A DNA stretch of 40,843 nt, from IMG/VR virus record IMGVR_UViG_3300011116_000283, positions 1-40,843 of that record. One strand, written 5' to 3'. Source of the stretch: a virus. The notes beneath the pieces were generated by a model, which was not told the DNA's origin, made no database searches, and saw only the letters and a program-made list of their open reading frames with translations. The position numbers and the translations under genes are program-made. Positions 21,585 to 30,900 of this stretch are shown piece by piece (the stretch's first letter is position 1; every line of letters starts with the position of its first letter).

Positions 21585-21831
21585 CCCAGATGTACTCTCC
21601 GTAACCAGCTGCTGTTAACTCAGCAGCCTCAGCGTCTGTAATAACATTGTCATACCCGCCACGTAATACCCTTTGGTATGTAGACAAATCACTATCTTTA
21701 GGAACAATAACTGTTGACCATGTTCCGTTATTCTTAATTACACTCTTACCAATTGGATAAGATACAAACCAAAGATCATTAGGGCGACCAAGTTTGTATC
21801 GGTAAGTGGGTCCACGAAATATCTTTGTCAT
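21577..21831 (-). CDS. Small hypothetical virion-module protein (84 aa)
   Basis: ATG 21831 overlaps the upstream TAA (TAATG). The product opens MTKIFRGPTYRYKLGRPNDL, with a beta-rich core (LWFVSYPIGKSVIKNNGTW) and an acidic C-terminus. No family is recognised. The context suggests a minor structural protein. Confidence 0.75.
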   Translation of the reverse strand: MTKIFRGPTYRYKLGRPNDLWFVSYPIGKSVIKNNGTWSTVIVPKDSDLSTYQRVLRGGYDNVITDAEAAELTAAGYGEYIWDE

Positions 21832-22106
21832 TACCACTTCACCTTATCTGCCCAATATGCTGCTGACATAACACCTTTGTTAATGTTTTTAGCATGACGT
21901 GCTTTAAAAGACTGGCGTCTTTGTCGGTAAGACTTTGTCTCACCAGCTTTTTTTGGAGAGCCAGATACACCCTGTTGACCAAACCTAATTGTTTTTACTT
22001 GGGAGCCAGACTTGGCTACAACCACATGGGATTTTTTAGGATGATTAGGTGTTCGCTTTGGTTTATTAAAACCAGATACACCTGCTCTTTTAAGCCTTGG
22101 GTCCAT
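21831..22106 (-). CDS. Small basic phage protein, DUF6321-like pattern (91 aa)
   Basis: From ATG 22106 the product begins MDPRLKRAGVSGFNKPKRTP. The C-terminal block (RQRRQSFKARHAKNINKGVM...AAYWADKVKW) matches a short basic motif widespread in phage and viral proteins that I associate with DUF6321; the family name is from memory. It is highly basic and could bind DNA or the capsid. It overlaps the upstream small frame by 17 bases. Confidence 0.75.
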   Translation of the reverse strand: MDPRLKRAGVSGFNKPKRTPNHPKKSHVVVAKSGSQVKTIRFGQQGVSGSPKKAGETKSYRQRRQSFKARHAKNINKGVMSAAYWADKVKW

Positions 22107-22236
22107 TCTTCTTGTACTCTCCAACTTTTCCGAGTATTGATTTAATACGTCCGTCTTTGTTTATACGAACTACCATTCCATTTTTAATCTGCATTGGATT
22201 AAATCCATCGTGACGTTTATACTGACCTGAAGACAT
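22090..22236 (-). CDS. Very small basic protein (48 aa)
   Basis: ATG 22236 overlaps the upstream TAA (TAATG); the frame ends at TAA 22090-22092. Product: MSSGQYKRHDGFNPMQIKNG, a short beta-hairpin-like section (MVVRINKDGRIKSILGKVG) and a basic end. Overlaps on both sides and an intact frame support translation. No family is known to me. Confidence 0.6.
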   Translation of the reverse strand: MSSGQYKRHDGFNPMQIKNGMVVRINKDGRIKSILGKVGEYKKNGPKA

Positions 22237-22412
22237 TACTTCTTCTTTACTTTAGGTTTCTTTACGCCCATTTTCTTAGACATGCCAGCTTCGGATAAAG
22301 CAATAGCAATAGCCTGTTTACGAGATTTAACCACTGGACCACCCTTACCAGAATGCAAAGTTTTACTTTTAAACTCACGCATTACTTTTTCTACTTTAGC
22401 TGGTCTCTTCAT
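22236..22412 (-). CDS. Small Lys-rich protein, DUF6496-like pattern (58 aa)
   Basis: Opens MKRPAKVEKVMREFKSKTLH, then SGKGGPVVKSRKQAIAIALS. The VMREFKxxxLHSGKGG...SRKQAIAIALSEA sequence matches a short basic family widespread in phages and bacteria (DUF6496-like, recalled). It ends MGVKKPKVKKK, a tail shared with the upstream-encoded protein at 22409-22576. ATGA and TAATG overlaps join it to both neighbours. It may bind DNA during packaging or injection. Confidence 0.75.
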   Translation of the reverse strand: MKRPAKVEKVMREFKSKTLHSGKGGPVVKSRKQAIAIALSEAGMSKKMGVKKPKVKKK

Positions 22413-22576
22413 TTCTTCTTCTTTAACTTAGGCTTTTTAACGCCCATCTTTTTCTTACCGTATTCAACTTCTCTTTCCATTTTGCCTTCAGTCTTTTCAT
22501 GCTTCATTGAAGCTTTCTTTGCTGCAGCAATTCCCTTTTTAGTATATGGAAACTTTTTACCTTCTACCATTGGCAT
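22409..22576 (-). CDS. Small Lys-rich protein (55 aa)
   Basis: Opens MPMVEGKKFPYTKKGIAAAK and continues as a basic helix, ending in MGVKKPKLKKKK. The KFPYTxKGIAAAKKA phrase occurs in small basic proteins of many environmental phages. The C-terminal tail duplicates that of the next gene at protein and DNA level. First of a run of five tiny basic genes after the capsid gene. Confidence 0.7.
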   Translation of the reverse strand: MPMVEGKKFPYTKKGIAAAKKASMKHEKTEGKMEREVEYGKKKMGVKKPKLKKKK

Positions 22577-22601
22577 ATATTTATTCTTTCTTGTTAAGTG
22601 A

Positions 22602-22625
22602 AGAGGGGCTGTTGCCAGCCCCTCT
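22602..22625 (-). terminator. Hairpin after the capsid gene
   Basis: A 10-bp perfect stem (arm AGAGGGGCTG) with a 4-base loop, 9 bases after the capsid stop codon. The downstream leftward sequence is TTCACTTAAC, only mildly T-rich, so it may be a partial terminator or a stabilising 3' structure that lets capsid mRNA exceed downstream messages. Confidence 0.65.
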
Positions 22626-22633
22626 CCTGTGAA

Positions 22634-23611
22634 CTAAGCAGTTGCGATAGTTGACTTTGTCTGGATGACGTAACGTGCTTCCTTGCGGAAGATGTTCCAT
22701 CCGATAAGAGCCTTCCATCCTGCTGGACGGAAACGCATCAACTTATCTGTTACTGGACCGATAACGGTCTTTGGCTCATATGAAACTGCCTCGATAAGAG
22801 CTTGCTTACCAAGAAGAACAGTTGCATAAACCTTTGATGTACCAGATCCTGAAATGGATTCTGCACGAGGTGTTTCGATGTAACGAATCTGATCGAAGAT
22901 TCCGATCTCACCTGTCCATAGGTTACCAACACCTGCTTCGGTGTAGGTATGAGGTAGTTGCCATACAGCAGATCCGCTTGTTTGTGCTTCTGAACGAAGG
23001 TCATAAGACACATCTGGGTGGATAAGTGCTGTGTAGAAGCCACCATCACGAGGTGATACGTTAGCACCACGTAGTTTTGCAACACCTTTACGAGCAAGAG
23101 CTGCAGTGATGTATGGTGCAGAAGTAGATGAAGATACGTTCTCTCCGTTGATGGTTGATTCATCAGCAGATGAAGTTCCTGTGTAACGACCAGTTGCTAG
23201 TGATGTTAACTTGGTCCATACTAATGAATCAAGTGAGTCACGCATGTTGAAAGACAACATGTCAGCAACAGCTGGGTCGATTGCAGATAAAGACTCAAGA
23301 GCAAGACGCTCAGTTGTAATTACGGAGTTACCGTATTCATCAACAGTAACGTTTACTTTGTTAGTGTTGTTCAACTGTACTGCATCTGGATCTTGTGTCT
23401 GGGTTAGTGCTGAAGTAGCACGAGATAGATCTGTGTAGACTTGGAATACAACAGTATTACCAGGGTTTGTCACATCGACAGGACGCTTGTCCGCAAACTT
23501 ACGGAACATTGGCTCTGAACGAAGGTTAAACTCGATATACTTATCATACGCAGTCTGGATCAAGTTCGACATTGTTGATGTCGTTGTTGACGTTGCTGGT
23601 GTAGTAGGCAT
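22634..23611 (-). CDS. Major capsid protein (N4-gp56-like family)
   Basis: A 325-aa protein. Landmarks of the N4-gp56-type capsid family: a Thr-rich start, YDKYIEFNLRSEPMFRKFAD, then NTVVFQVYTDLSRATSALTQ, NVTVDEYGNSVITTERLALE near residues 85-110, HPDVSYDLR in the middle and a C-terminus KLMRFRPAGWKALIGWNIFR. It should form an HK97-type shell. Preceded by AGAAGGAAATT and followed by a stable hairpin, it is set up for high expression. The upstream neighbour is the scaffold candidate. No maturation-protease site is obvious. Confidence 0.9.
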   Translation of the reverse strand: MPTTPATSTTTSTMSNLIQTAYDKYIEFNLRSEPMFRKFADKRPVDVTNPGNTVVFQVYTDLSRATSALTQTQDPDAVQLNNTNKVNVTVDEYGNSVITTERLALESLSAIDPAVADMLSFNMRDSLDSLVWTKLTSLATGRYTGTSSADESTINGENVSSSTSAPYITAALARKGVAKLRGANVSPRDGGFYTALIHPDVSYDLRSEAQTSGSAVWQLPHTYTEAGVGNLWTGEIGIFDQIRYIETPRAESISGSGTSKVYATVLLGKQALIEAVSYEPKTVIGPVTDKLMRFRPAGWKALIGWNIFRKEARYVIQTKSTIATA

Positions 23612-23643
23612 AATTTCCTTCTATTAGGGTTTGATATGGACTA

Positions 23644-24102
23644 TCAGCGTTTTAAGAAACTGGTTAATTCCTCTGGGCTTGTTGCGTTAGCAATAAGTGA
23701 AGAGATATCTTGACCAATACTTGGGTCAATATCACCATTCTCAAAGTCTGATATTTGCTCAAAAGATTGAGCATCAGCATCTGGTTCATAACCAGATTCT
23801 GATTCATCAACGGCAGTAATTCCAAAAGCATCGCCGTATTCGGTTAACCATTCAGAAACTGCATCCTCGTCGGCTTCAATATCCGATGGAATGAACTGAG
23901 CAATTTTTGGATTTAGTCCAAAGCTTTCTAGGATTTCTCCTACTGATGCTTCGTGACTATAAGTTTGAAACTCTTGAATAACTTGATCTCTTTCCTTTAA
24001 TTCTTTGGAAAGTAAGTCAACTTGCTTTCGTAGTTTCTTTACTAGATCAGTACCATAATCTGAAGAATCATCTTCAAAGTCGTACTCTGTATATTCTGCC
24101 AT
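23644..24102 (-). CDS. Probable scaffolding protein (152 aa)
   Basis: Very acidic, with an early coiled-coil (VKKLRKQVDLLSKELKERDQ, residues 21-40) and a long Asp/Glu/Ser-rich body. The position just upstream of the capsid gene, the acidity and the helical content are typical of capsid scaffolds, which lack sequence conservation. It starts at ATG 24102 behind TATAGGGAGAAAACGCA. Confidence 0.75.
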   Translation of the reverse strand: MAEYTEYDFEDDSSDYGTDLVKKLRKQVDLLSKELKERDQVIQEFQTYSHEASVGEILESFGLNPKIAQFIPSDIEADEDAVSEWLTEYGDAFGITAVDESESGYEPDADAQSFEQISDFENGDIDPSIGQDISSLIANATSPEELTSFLKR

Positions 24103-24243
24103 TGCGTTTTCTCCCTATAGTTGATTGGACCCTCATCGGGTTTGCACCACACGTACTCCTCACCAGGGGAAGTGATTCATAGACGTGATGACTACCAGAC
24201 TTATACACGTTACCTGGGCTGGTCGGTCAGGAACGGAAACTAG
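24103..24243 (-). other. Non-coding gap upstream of the scaffold gene
   Basis: This 141-base gap is unusual in a module where most genes overlap. I see no intact frame. It contains small inverted repeats (for example ACCC/GGGT around GATGA, and ACGTG/CACGT). It may hold a promoter or leader for scaffold and capsid mRNA; no consensus -35/-10 pair is clear. Confidence 0.5.
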
Positions 24244-25899
24244 TTATACGTCTGCTGTTTTAGATCTACGACCAAGAGATGTCGTATCAATTGCAGACTT
24301 CTGCTGGAACAATGCTCTTTCTTTAGATGCAAGTTTCTTCTTCTTAACAGTTACATCAGTGCCACCAGCAAGTGCTAACTCTTCACGAGCAATATCTTGC
24401 TCACCTGCGGTTTCACCATATAGACCCATTAAGCGTCTGTAATCTCTTTGCTGTGTAGCAGCGGTCTGGAACGCAGCTTCTGCTTGACCCGCTTTACCTG
24501 CAGTATAAATTTCTTCAGCAAATGCTTTATCAGACATCTGACCTGCACGAAGTGCAGCTCCACCAATCTCAGCAGAGGTGTACATTTTCTTAGCTTCTTC
24601 GGTTGTGTATTTAAATCTAGAGTCAATAAGATTCATTGCTCTATCTTTATCAAGAAGATATGCTGTTAAATCTTCGTTGGTTAATCCATAGTAATCTTTA
24701 AGTGCTGTCTTAATACCTTCATCAGCATTGTTTAAAGCATTCTTGGCTATATTAACCCGATCAGTTAATTCTGCTGCGCTTACACCCATAGCAATAAAAT
24801 TAGTAAAATCTTCTTGCTGATCATAAAATCCTGTAGGAAGCCCTGCTTCTTTAAGGATTTCTTCATAAGCTTTTTCTGTTTGAATGTATTCGTAAGGTGT
24901 AAGAAGTCTGTCTCCAGGTCTTCCTTTGCCATCTGCCATACGCTTTTTAATTGCTTCATTAGCAGCAAAGCGAGTCTTGTAAGCCTCGCTATTATAAATA
25001 CTATTTAAAACTTGTGCTTCGGTTGGTGCTATGTTATCTCTATAAACCTGATCAACAGTATCCATAAGAGAAGTAATATATGCTTGACCTAATCCAGTAT
25101 TTTCAAACATTTTCATTACTGAATCACGAGCACCAAAATCTGTGTATGATGATAGTAACGCACCTTGAGTACCATCAGACATGGTCTCGTATACTTCGAC
25201 TACACCACCAGTTTTACGTACAGTCTTTTGACCAACAACTTTTGGTTTAGCAGCTTCGGCTGTAGCAGCAGCCTGCATATCAGCAATCTGTTGTGTAAGT
25301 AATGCTATTTGATCTAATACTGCTTTGTTGGCTGCATCAGTTGTTGCACCAGTAACTGGTGAACTACCCGCACCTGCACCTGCACCTGCGCCACCACCTG
25401 TATCTGTGCCACCACCTGTACTACTAGTTGATACTAATGGAGGTAATCCATTTTCTGCACGTTTCTTATCGGTTGCAGCATTAATTGCTTGACCAATAGA
25501 AACACCAGTTAAACCTTGTGCTTTAGCATCATTAATAACTTTTTGATATTCAGCATCAGTTAAATTAGATTGTGCGCTCCAAGAATCTCCATAGTATCCA
25601 GCTTTATTAACACCACCACGAGATTCGTAATATTGTTGCGGTGTCATATTATTAGAAGCAGCATTAGCTGCTATTACTTCTTTAGTAGTTGCATCTAAGT
25701 TTTTATAAGCAACTGCAGTAAATCCTGGATCTACAGTTGGTTGAACAACTGCAGCAGGTGCTGGAGTAGCACTCATTCCAGATAAAGGATTATAAGATGG
25801 TGTATCTCTACCAGTCATTTGTGTATAAGAACTTGCTGCCTTATATACTTCCTGAAATGCACCAACAGTTCTTGCCCAATTATCGTCATCTAGTCTCAT
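24244..25899 (-). CDS. Internal virion protein candidate (551 aa)
   Basis: An Ala-rich, mostly helical protein. A Gly/Ala/Ser linker (GGGTDTGGGAGAGAGAGSSP) near residues 165-185 separates an N-terminal domain from a coiled-coil segment (LDQIALLTQQIADMQAAATA) and a long helical C-terminal region (RAMNLIDSRFKYTTEEAKKM...). The last 30 residues are basic. The size, helicity and position between capsid and the other giant proteins fit ejected internal proteins of podoviruses. No lytic or enzymatic motif is seen. Start ATGA-overlaps the 413-aa gene. Confidence 0.65.
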   Translation of the reverse strand: MRLDDDNWARTVGAFQEVYKAASSYTQMTGRDTPSYNPLSGMSATPAPAAVVQPTVDPGFTAVAYKNLDATTKEVIAANAASNNMTPQQYYESRGGVNKAGYYGDSWSAQSNLTDAEYQKVINDAKAQGLTGVSIGQAINAATDKKRAENGLPPLVSTSSTGGGTDTGGGAGAGAGAGSSPVTGATTDAANKAVLDQIALLTQQIADMQAAATAEAAKPKVVGQKTVRKTGGVVEVYETMSDGTQGALLSSYTDFGARDSVMKMFENTGLGQAYITSLMDTVDQVYRDNIAPTEAQVLNSIYNSEAYKTRFAANEAIKKRMADGKGRPGDRLLTPYEYIQTEKAYEEILKEAGLPTGFYDQQEDFTNFIAMGVSAAELTDRVNIAKNALNNADEGIKTALKDYYGLTNEDLTAYLLDKDRAMNLIDSRFKYTTEEAKKMYTSAEIGGAALRAGQMSDKAFAEEIYTAGKAGQAEAAFQTAATQQRDYRRLMGLYGETAGEQDIAREELALAGGTDVTVKKKKLASKERALFQQKSAIDTTSLGRRSKTADV

Positions 25900-27137
25900 G
25901 CCAGGAACCCATGATCTCTAAGAATTCTTTGAGCAATATCTGTTTTTTCTTGTTTGGCTTGTTCTGTGTAATCAAAGTCTTTGCTACTACGAGCTAATTT
26001 CTTGGCACCATAAAGATTCATAGGTGATACATTTCCTTTATCATCTGTGTAGTTAAGAGCTTTTTGTACAAGATCATTATTAAGATCCAATGATTTAGGA
26101 TCAATTTCTAAAGTAGTAGCAATTGTGGTTATCCAAGGATCTGCTGCTTGGCGAAGTGTTTGACCACGTAGCATCTGATCTTTTAAACCAGGAAATAACG
26201 ACATTGCACGTTGTTCTAGTTCGTTATCAATATCTTCTGGTTGTAATGTTCCAGCAACTAATCCTTTGATTGATGCTTCAAACCATTTTTTAAATCCTTC
26301 ATTTGATACAGTTGATGGATAGCCATAGTCATATGCTCTGTCGTATAAAGCTTGAGCCATAGTCTCAAGCTTTCCATCAAGATCATAAACAATCTTGCCA
26401 TTACTTTCAAAAGTATTTGTTTTATCAAACTTAATAGAATCAGCCATTAACTTATTTAAATAAGCTTGGTCATATCTAATAACCTTGCCATCTTGAATAA
26501 CGGCTTGTTGCATCATTTGCTCTGCATATTTGATTGCATCTGCAGCAGAAATAGATAAACCGCTTTCTGCCCATTTCTTTACAATCTCACTTGCGTTTAG
26601 TTGTAAATCGGCAGCAAACTGACCAGGATTAGTTTGTTTAAAAAATGCGTATTTGCGTTGAGTATCTGTTTGGTTCTTATACCAACTAGTGTTTTGGATA
26701 ATCTGAGTTTGTAATTCTGGATCTGTAATCATAGTTCCACTGCCATCAAGTCCAAGGATTTTATTCAATGCATCTTGAAGAGACTTATCTGAATTGATAA
26801 CAGCAGCAGCCACACCAAATTTAGCAGCAAGTTGTTCTGGTGAGAACTTATCCATTTGAGTTGTACCAGTAGATGAAATACCTGTATTAACAACTGGAGT
26901 ACTACCAGGTGAATAACTGGTAGAAGTACCACTTACAACGCCAGTACTTGTACTAGTAGTTGTGCCACTTGTAGTAGGTGGTGTCTTTACCTGACCTGGA
27001 ATTTGAATTGTTGCACCAGCCCTAATTACATTAGGATTGGTAATAGATGGATTAGCATCCATAATCTTTTTAACTGTGGTGTTATTAGCTTTTGCTATAC
27101 CGCTAAGGGTGTCACCTTTTTTAATTTTATATGACAC
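25896..27137 (-). CDS. Internal virion protein with N-terminal LysM domain (413 aa)
   Basis: Residues 2-48 are a LysM motif (YKIKKGDTLSGIAKANNTTV, then NVIRAGATIQIPG), which binds peptidoglycan. A Thr/Ser-rich linker (residues 50-95) leads to a helical body with AVINSDKSLQDALNKILGLD and EGFKKWFEASIKGLVAGTL. It starts at GTG 27137 (TAGTG overlap). A peptidoglycan anchor on an internal or tail-tip protein would help hold the channel through the cell wall during DNA entry. Confidence 0.8.
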   Translation of the reverse strand: MSYKIKKGDTLSGIAKANNTTVKKIMDANPSITNPNVIRAGATIQIPGQVKTPPTTSGTTTSTSTGVVSGTSTSYSPGSTPVVNTGISSTGTTQMDKFSPEQLAAKFGVAAAVINSDKSLQDALNKILGLDGSGTMITDPELQTQIIQNTSWYKNQTDTQRKYAFFKQTNPGQFAADLQLNASEIVKKWAESGLSISAADAIKYAEQMMQQAVIQDGKVIRYDQAYLNKLMADSIKFDKTNTFESNGKIVYDLDGKLETMAQALYDRAYDYGYPSTVSNEGFKKWFEASIKGLVAGTLQPEDIDNELEQRAMSLFPGLKDQMLRGQTLRQAADPWITTIATTLEIDPKSLDLNNDLVQKALNYTDDKGNVSPMNLYGAKKLARSSKDFDYTEQAKQEKTDIAQRILRDHGFLA

Positions 27138-27919
27138 TAGCTCACCACATTTCCAATAGCATTTCTGTCGGTTAACAGACTGCTAACTATTTTTAACACA
27201 TTCTTAGCAGCAAATGATTCTGCAAAGTCTGGTTGGCTGCGAGCAAAGTTGCGAGCAAACATAGTTGGATCAAAGCCAGTTGTTTGAGTTCCTTTAGTGG
27301 TTGTCTGACCTAGTTCAAAACCTTTACCACCAGGGGCAGTAGTTGTAGTTCCTTCAAATATAGATGGTTCTTTTGTAGCAGCAACATTCATTGCTGCAGT
27401 TCCTGCTGCTATTTCACTAGCGGATGCGGTACGACCAAGCTCTTGTTCCATGGTGTCAGATATGGTCTGAGCACCAGCAGATGGGCTGTACTTGGTTATA
27501 CGCTCATCACGTACCTTGGTAGTTCCATACTTCTTGGTAGCACCTTGGTAATCTGATGGATCTAAAACATCTAAGTAATCTTCTGGATTAGAACTTACCG
27601 CACCAACTGTCTGTGTCCAGTCAACTGCATCTCCCCATACTTTTTGGGCTGCAGATTTAGGCACACCTCTGGCTGCAAGTTCTTTTAAAAATTCTTCATA
27701 ACGTGCTTTGTTATTATTTTTTAAGAATTTAAACCAAGCTTTAGCTTCATCCGCCTGTACAGGAGTGCTAACTCCTGGAACCAATATTGGCTTTGTTCTA
27801 GGGGTAAATGTAGGTAAATCTGATGTAGATGTTTGTGGTCTAACAGGTGAACCTTGTTCATAGGCTTTAGTTCCTGGAACTAAACTTTCTCCATTAGGAC
27901 CGTATCTTGGTTCAGCCAT
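27137..27919 (-). CDS. Probable internal virion or tail-tip protein (260 aa)
   Basis: A hydrophilic protein with Pro/Thr/Ser-rich regions at both ends (residues 28-55 and 180-215) and a helical centre (EAKAWFKFLKNNNKARYEEF, KELAARGVPKSAAQKVWGDA). It has no known motif. The stop shares a base with the GTG of the LysM gene, and its ATG overlaps the TAA of the 1657-aa gene. Its place in the run of internal-protein genes is the only guide to function. Confidence 0.65.
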   Translation of the reverse strand: MAEPRYGPNGESLVPGTKAYEQGSPVRPQTSTSDLPTFTPRTKPILVPGVSTPVQADEAKAWFKFLKNNNKARYEEFLKELAARGVPKSAAQKVWGDAVDWTQTVGAVSSNPEDYLDVLDPSDYQGATKKYGTTKVRDERITKYSPSAGAQTISDTMEQELGRTASASEIAAGTAAMNVAATKEPSIFEGTTTTAPGGKGFELGQTTTKGTQTTGFDPTMFARNFARSQPDFAESFAAKNVLKIVSSLLTDRNAIGNVVS

Positions 27920-30900
27920 TATCTCACCACCAAATCTGTACTTAGTTGAGGCATGTTTTCAAACCACCTTGCTGAGAATGTATCAAAATCATCTCCCGCT
28001 GCTTGTAAGAAATCAAAGTGCCATTGAGACAATTGAATCCTTAGATCTCTTTCACGACGAGGATCATTCATAACCAAGTCGTAATCTTTTTTCCATTGCT
28101 TTATTTGCTGTAGATAAAAAGCAATTTCATTCCATTTATTGGTTTGTTTACCAGCATGGCTCATCCACTTCTGGTTATTAACAATCTCTTCAATTACTGG
28201 AACGGTTACATTCCAAAAGTCTTTTGCTCCTTGCTGACGTTCGTCAGCCCAACCTTTAAAGTCGCCACTAATTCTTGCAACCTGTTCATTGAAGTATGCT
28301 TGCATACCAGTTGTTTCATATCTTGCTTCTGAGGTAGATCGGATACCGTACTGATACATCATGGCATCTCTCCACTTGGAAAGCTTGTCATATTCATACC
28401 ACCCACGTCTTGCTTCAACAGACTTTCGTACTTCTTCAGCACTCTTCTGTTGGGTCAATGGTGAGTTATATCCACCAGGAAAATTCATTCTTTTATAGAT
28501 TGCAGCAACTTCAGTTGAGTATTCATCTGTTAAATCACCGTAGCCAGTAGATAACATCTGTGCAAACTTAGTATCGTATCTACCGATACTCTCTAATAAC
28601 TCTGGGTTATTACGTAGCATCTTAATATCAGATAAGTTTGCTGATACTCCTGCTATGTTCTTTCGGTTAGATCCAATAAATGCTAGACCGTCAACACCAA
28701 AATCTTGGACAAATCTTTCTTGAGCCTTATCGTAATCACCATTAAATTGTGTTACTAGATCGCTATAGTATTGAGTTGCAGCCCTAGTTACTGGGTCAAA
28801 TGTTGTAGCAATAGGTGCTGAGAACTGGCTTATAGACCTAATAAACGCCATATTACCTGCTGCCTTAGCAGCAGTTGCCATATCAGGTGGAGCACCTACA
28901 CGACCATTACGATCCCATTCAGAGTATTGAACTCTAAAGAACATGTTTACATCATCTGCAAACCGTTCACTCTTATCTAAACCAACTGCTGACATTGCTG
29001 CTGCGATTGGTCCAGGGATCTTTCCTGAATCAATTAAAGATTGTAAGTAACTTGGAACTATTGCATTCTTTGCAGTCTCTGCAATGTTCTTTCCTTCAAT
29101 TGGATAGCCAGCATATAGCAAGCTATTCTCATAGAAGTCATCTCCAAAGGTATTTCTTAATCCTTCAGATATATCCTCGCCGTAAATCTTCCATAATCCA
29201 AATGGTGCGGTAAACCCATTCTTTACAAGTTCAGATAATGTAACTCCACCAAACCAAGACACGCTTGGATCGGCAATCATAAACTCCATTTGCTTTGGAT
29301 TCCACTTTAATCCACCACCACGAGAATCAGTATATGGTTTAAGCGAATCTTTAATTACCTTTGGTAGTTTATCGCCATAAGGTATTGGATATTTAACAGT
29401 TACATTCTTACCTGGTGGCACATCTTTCATTGACTTGTATGTATTGCCATCTTCGTCTTCATAGTTTTCAAAGTTATCGAAGGCATTGGCAATAGTTCCA
29501 TACCAGTAAGCATTCATTGGGTTCTTTGCCATAAGGCGAAGAGCCACAGCCTGTGAGTTAAAGAATGCTAGAGGGAAAGACATTGCAAACCGTGCTGCAT
29601 ACATACCATTACTTAAACGACGTGAAGAGTATAAAGTTCTCTCTACACGATCTGTGGCTTTACGATATGCAACCTGACGGAACTGGTTATTAACTACAGC
29701 ATCTGATGGATCTATACCATTTCGTTGTGCTGCTGCAATAAGATCTTTCATCTCTTCTCTTACGTAAGTAAGGAAGAGCGGATTACGAACCATTCTATTT
29801 TCAGATGCTGCTAAGACTCTCCAAGCTGCATCAATTGCACCTTGAGTCTTAACCAGACCACGCTCTAAACGATTTAAATCAGATAGATCGATGTTTGGTC
29901 CATCAATTTCAGGTAGTAAATCTGGTCTATTTTTTAATGCTGCAGTCATTTCATCAATACTGACCGCTCTATTTAAGACAATCTCACGAATGTTTGGATC
30001 TGGATACATCTTAAACAATTTATCTTGAGTTGCTGTAGCCCAGTTTAAAAAGTCATCTTGACCCATTGGTCTACCAGCACGAGACTCCATACGACGACGG
30101 TACTCAGCACCTTTAGTATCTTTATATAAATATCTAACAACTTCGATTGGTGAATCACCACGGAATAACATGCCTAATGGCATGTCTAACTCTTGACGAA
30201 TCTGTCGGTTAGCTATGTGGGTTAAGGCATTCATATATGGCTTAACATCATTACGAGGGATGGTTACAAATCTTGTTCCATCAGCTCTTAATTGTCTAGA
30301 AATTTGAGACTGTGTCTGGGTATTAATAAAGTTAGCAGCAGTATCCATCTCAGCAAGATAAGCACTGGCTCCACGAATGTTTGGATCAGCCAAACCATCA
30401 ATGGTGTACTTCTTACCATTAACTTCTAGGATTTCTTTATCTTGTCCTAGGTATTTGTACTGTTGTAACTCTGCTCTGTGTGTGGCAGCAGCGGTAAGGG
30501 TGTCTCTATGTTTCTTCATTAATGAAGAAACACCATTTACCATGTCAGCACTGTTAGTTAATGCATCATCTGCATCAACAAAAGCTCGTTGGGCTAAGAA
30601 CATTTGATAATCTGCGTTGTTTTTAGCAGCAGTAAGATCTGCTTTATTAGTTTTAGTTGCCTTACGCAATGCTGATTCAGCTTTTGCCTGTGCTGCTATT
30701 GCAGCATTAAGGTTTTTTTCTGCATCGTCTAAAGTTTTTTGAGCAACTTCCCATCTTTCAACTACTGGCTTTAATTCACCAGCAAGGATATCCATTTCTT
30801 TCTGGGCTTGCTTCTCTGCACGATAAGCTTGTCTAGTTGGAGACCCTGGAATAAATCTTTTTGCTGAATCTGCTCGCAAACTAGTGTTATGAACAAGATT

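Noticed and set aside
24105-24128. T7-like promoter (ACTATAGGGAGA on the leftward strand) before the scaffold gene
   Set aside because: Only the initiation half matches; the specificity half does not, no second copy was found and no T7-type RNA polymerase is encoded. AGGGAGA works as the ribosome-binding site of the scaffold gene.
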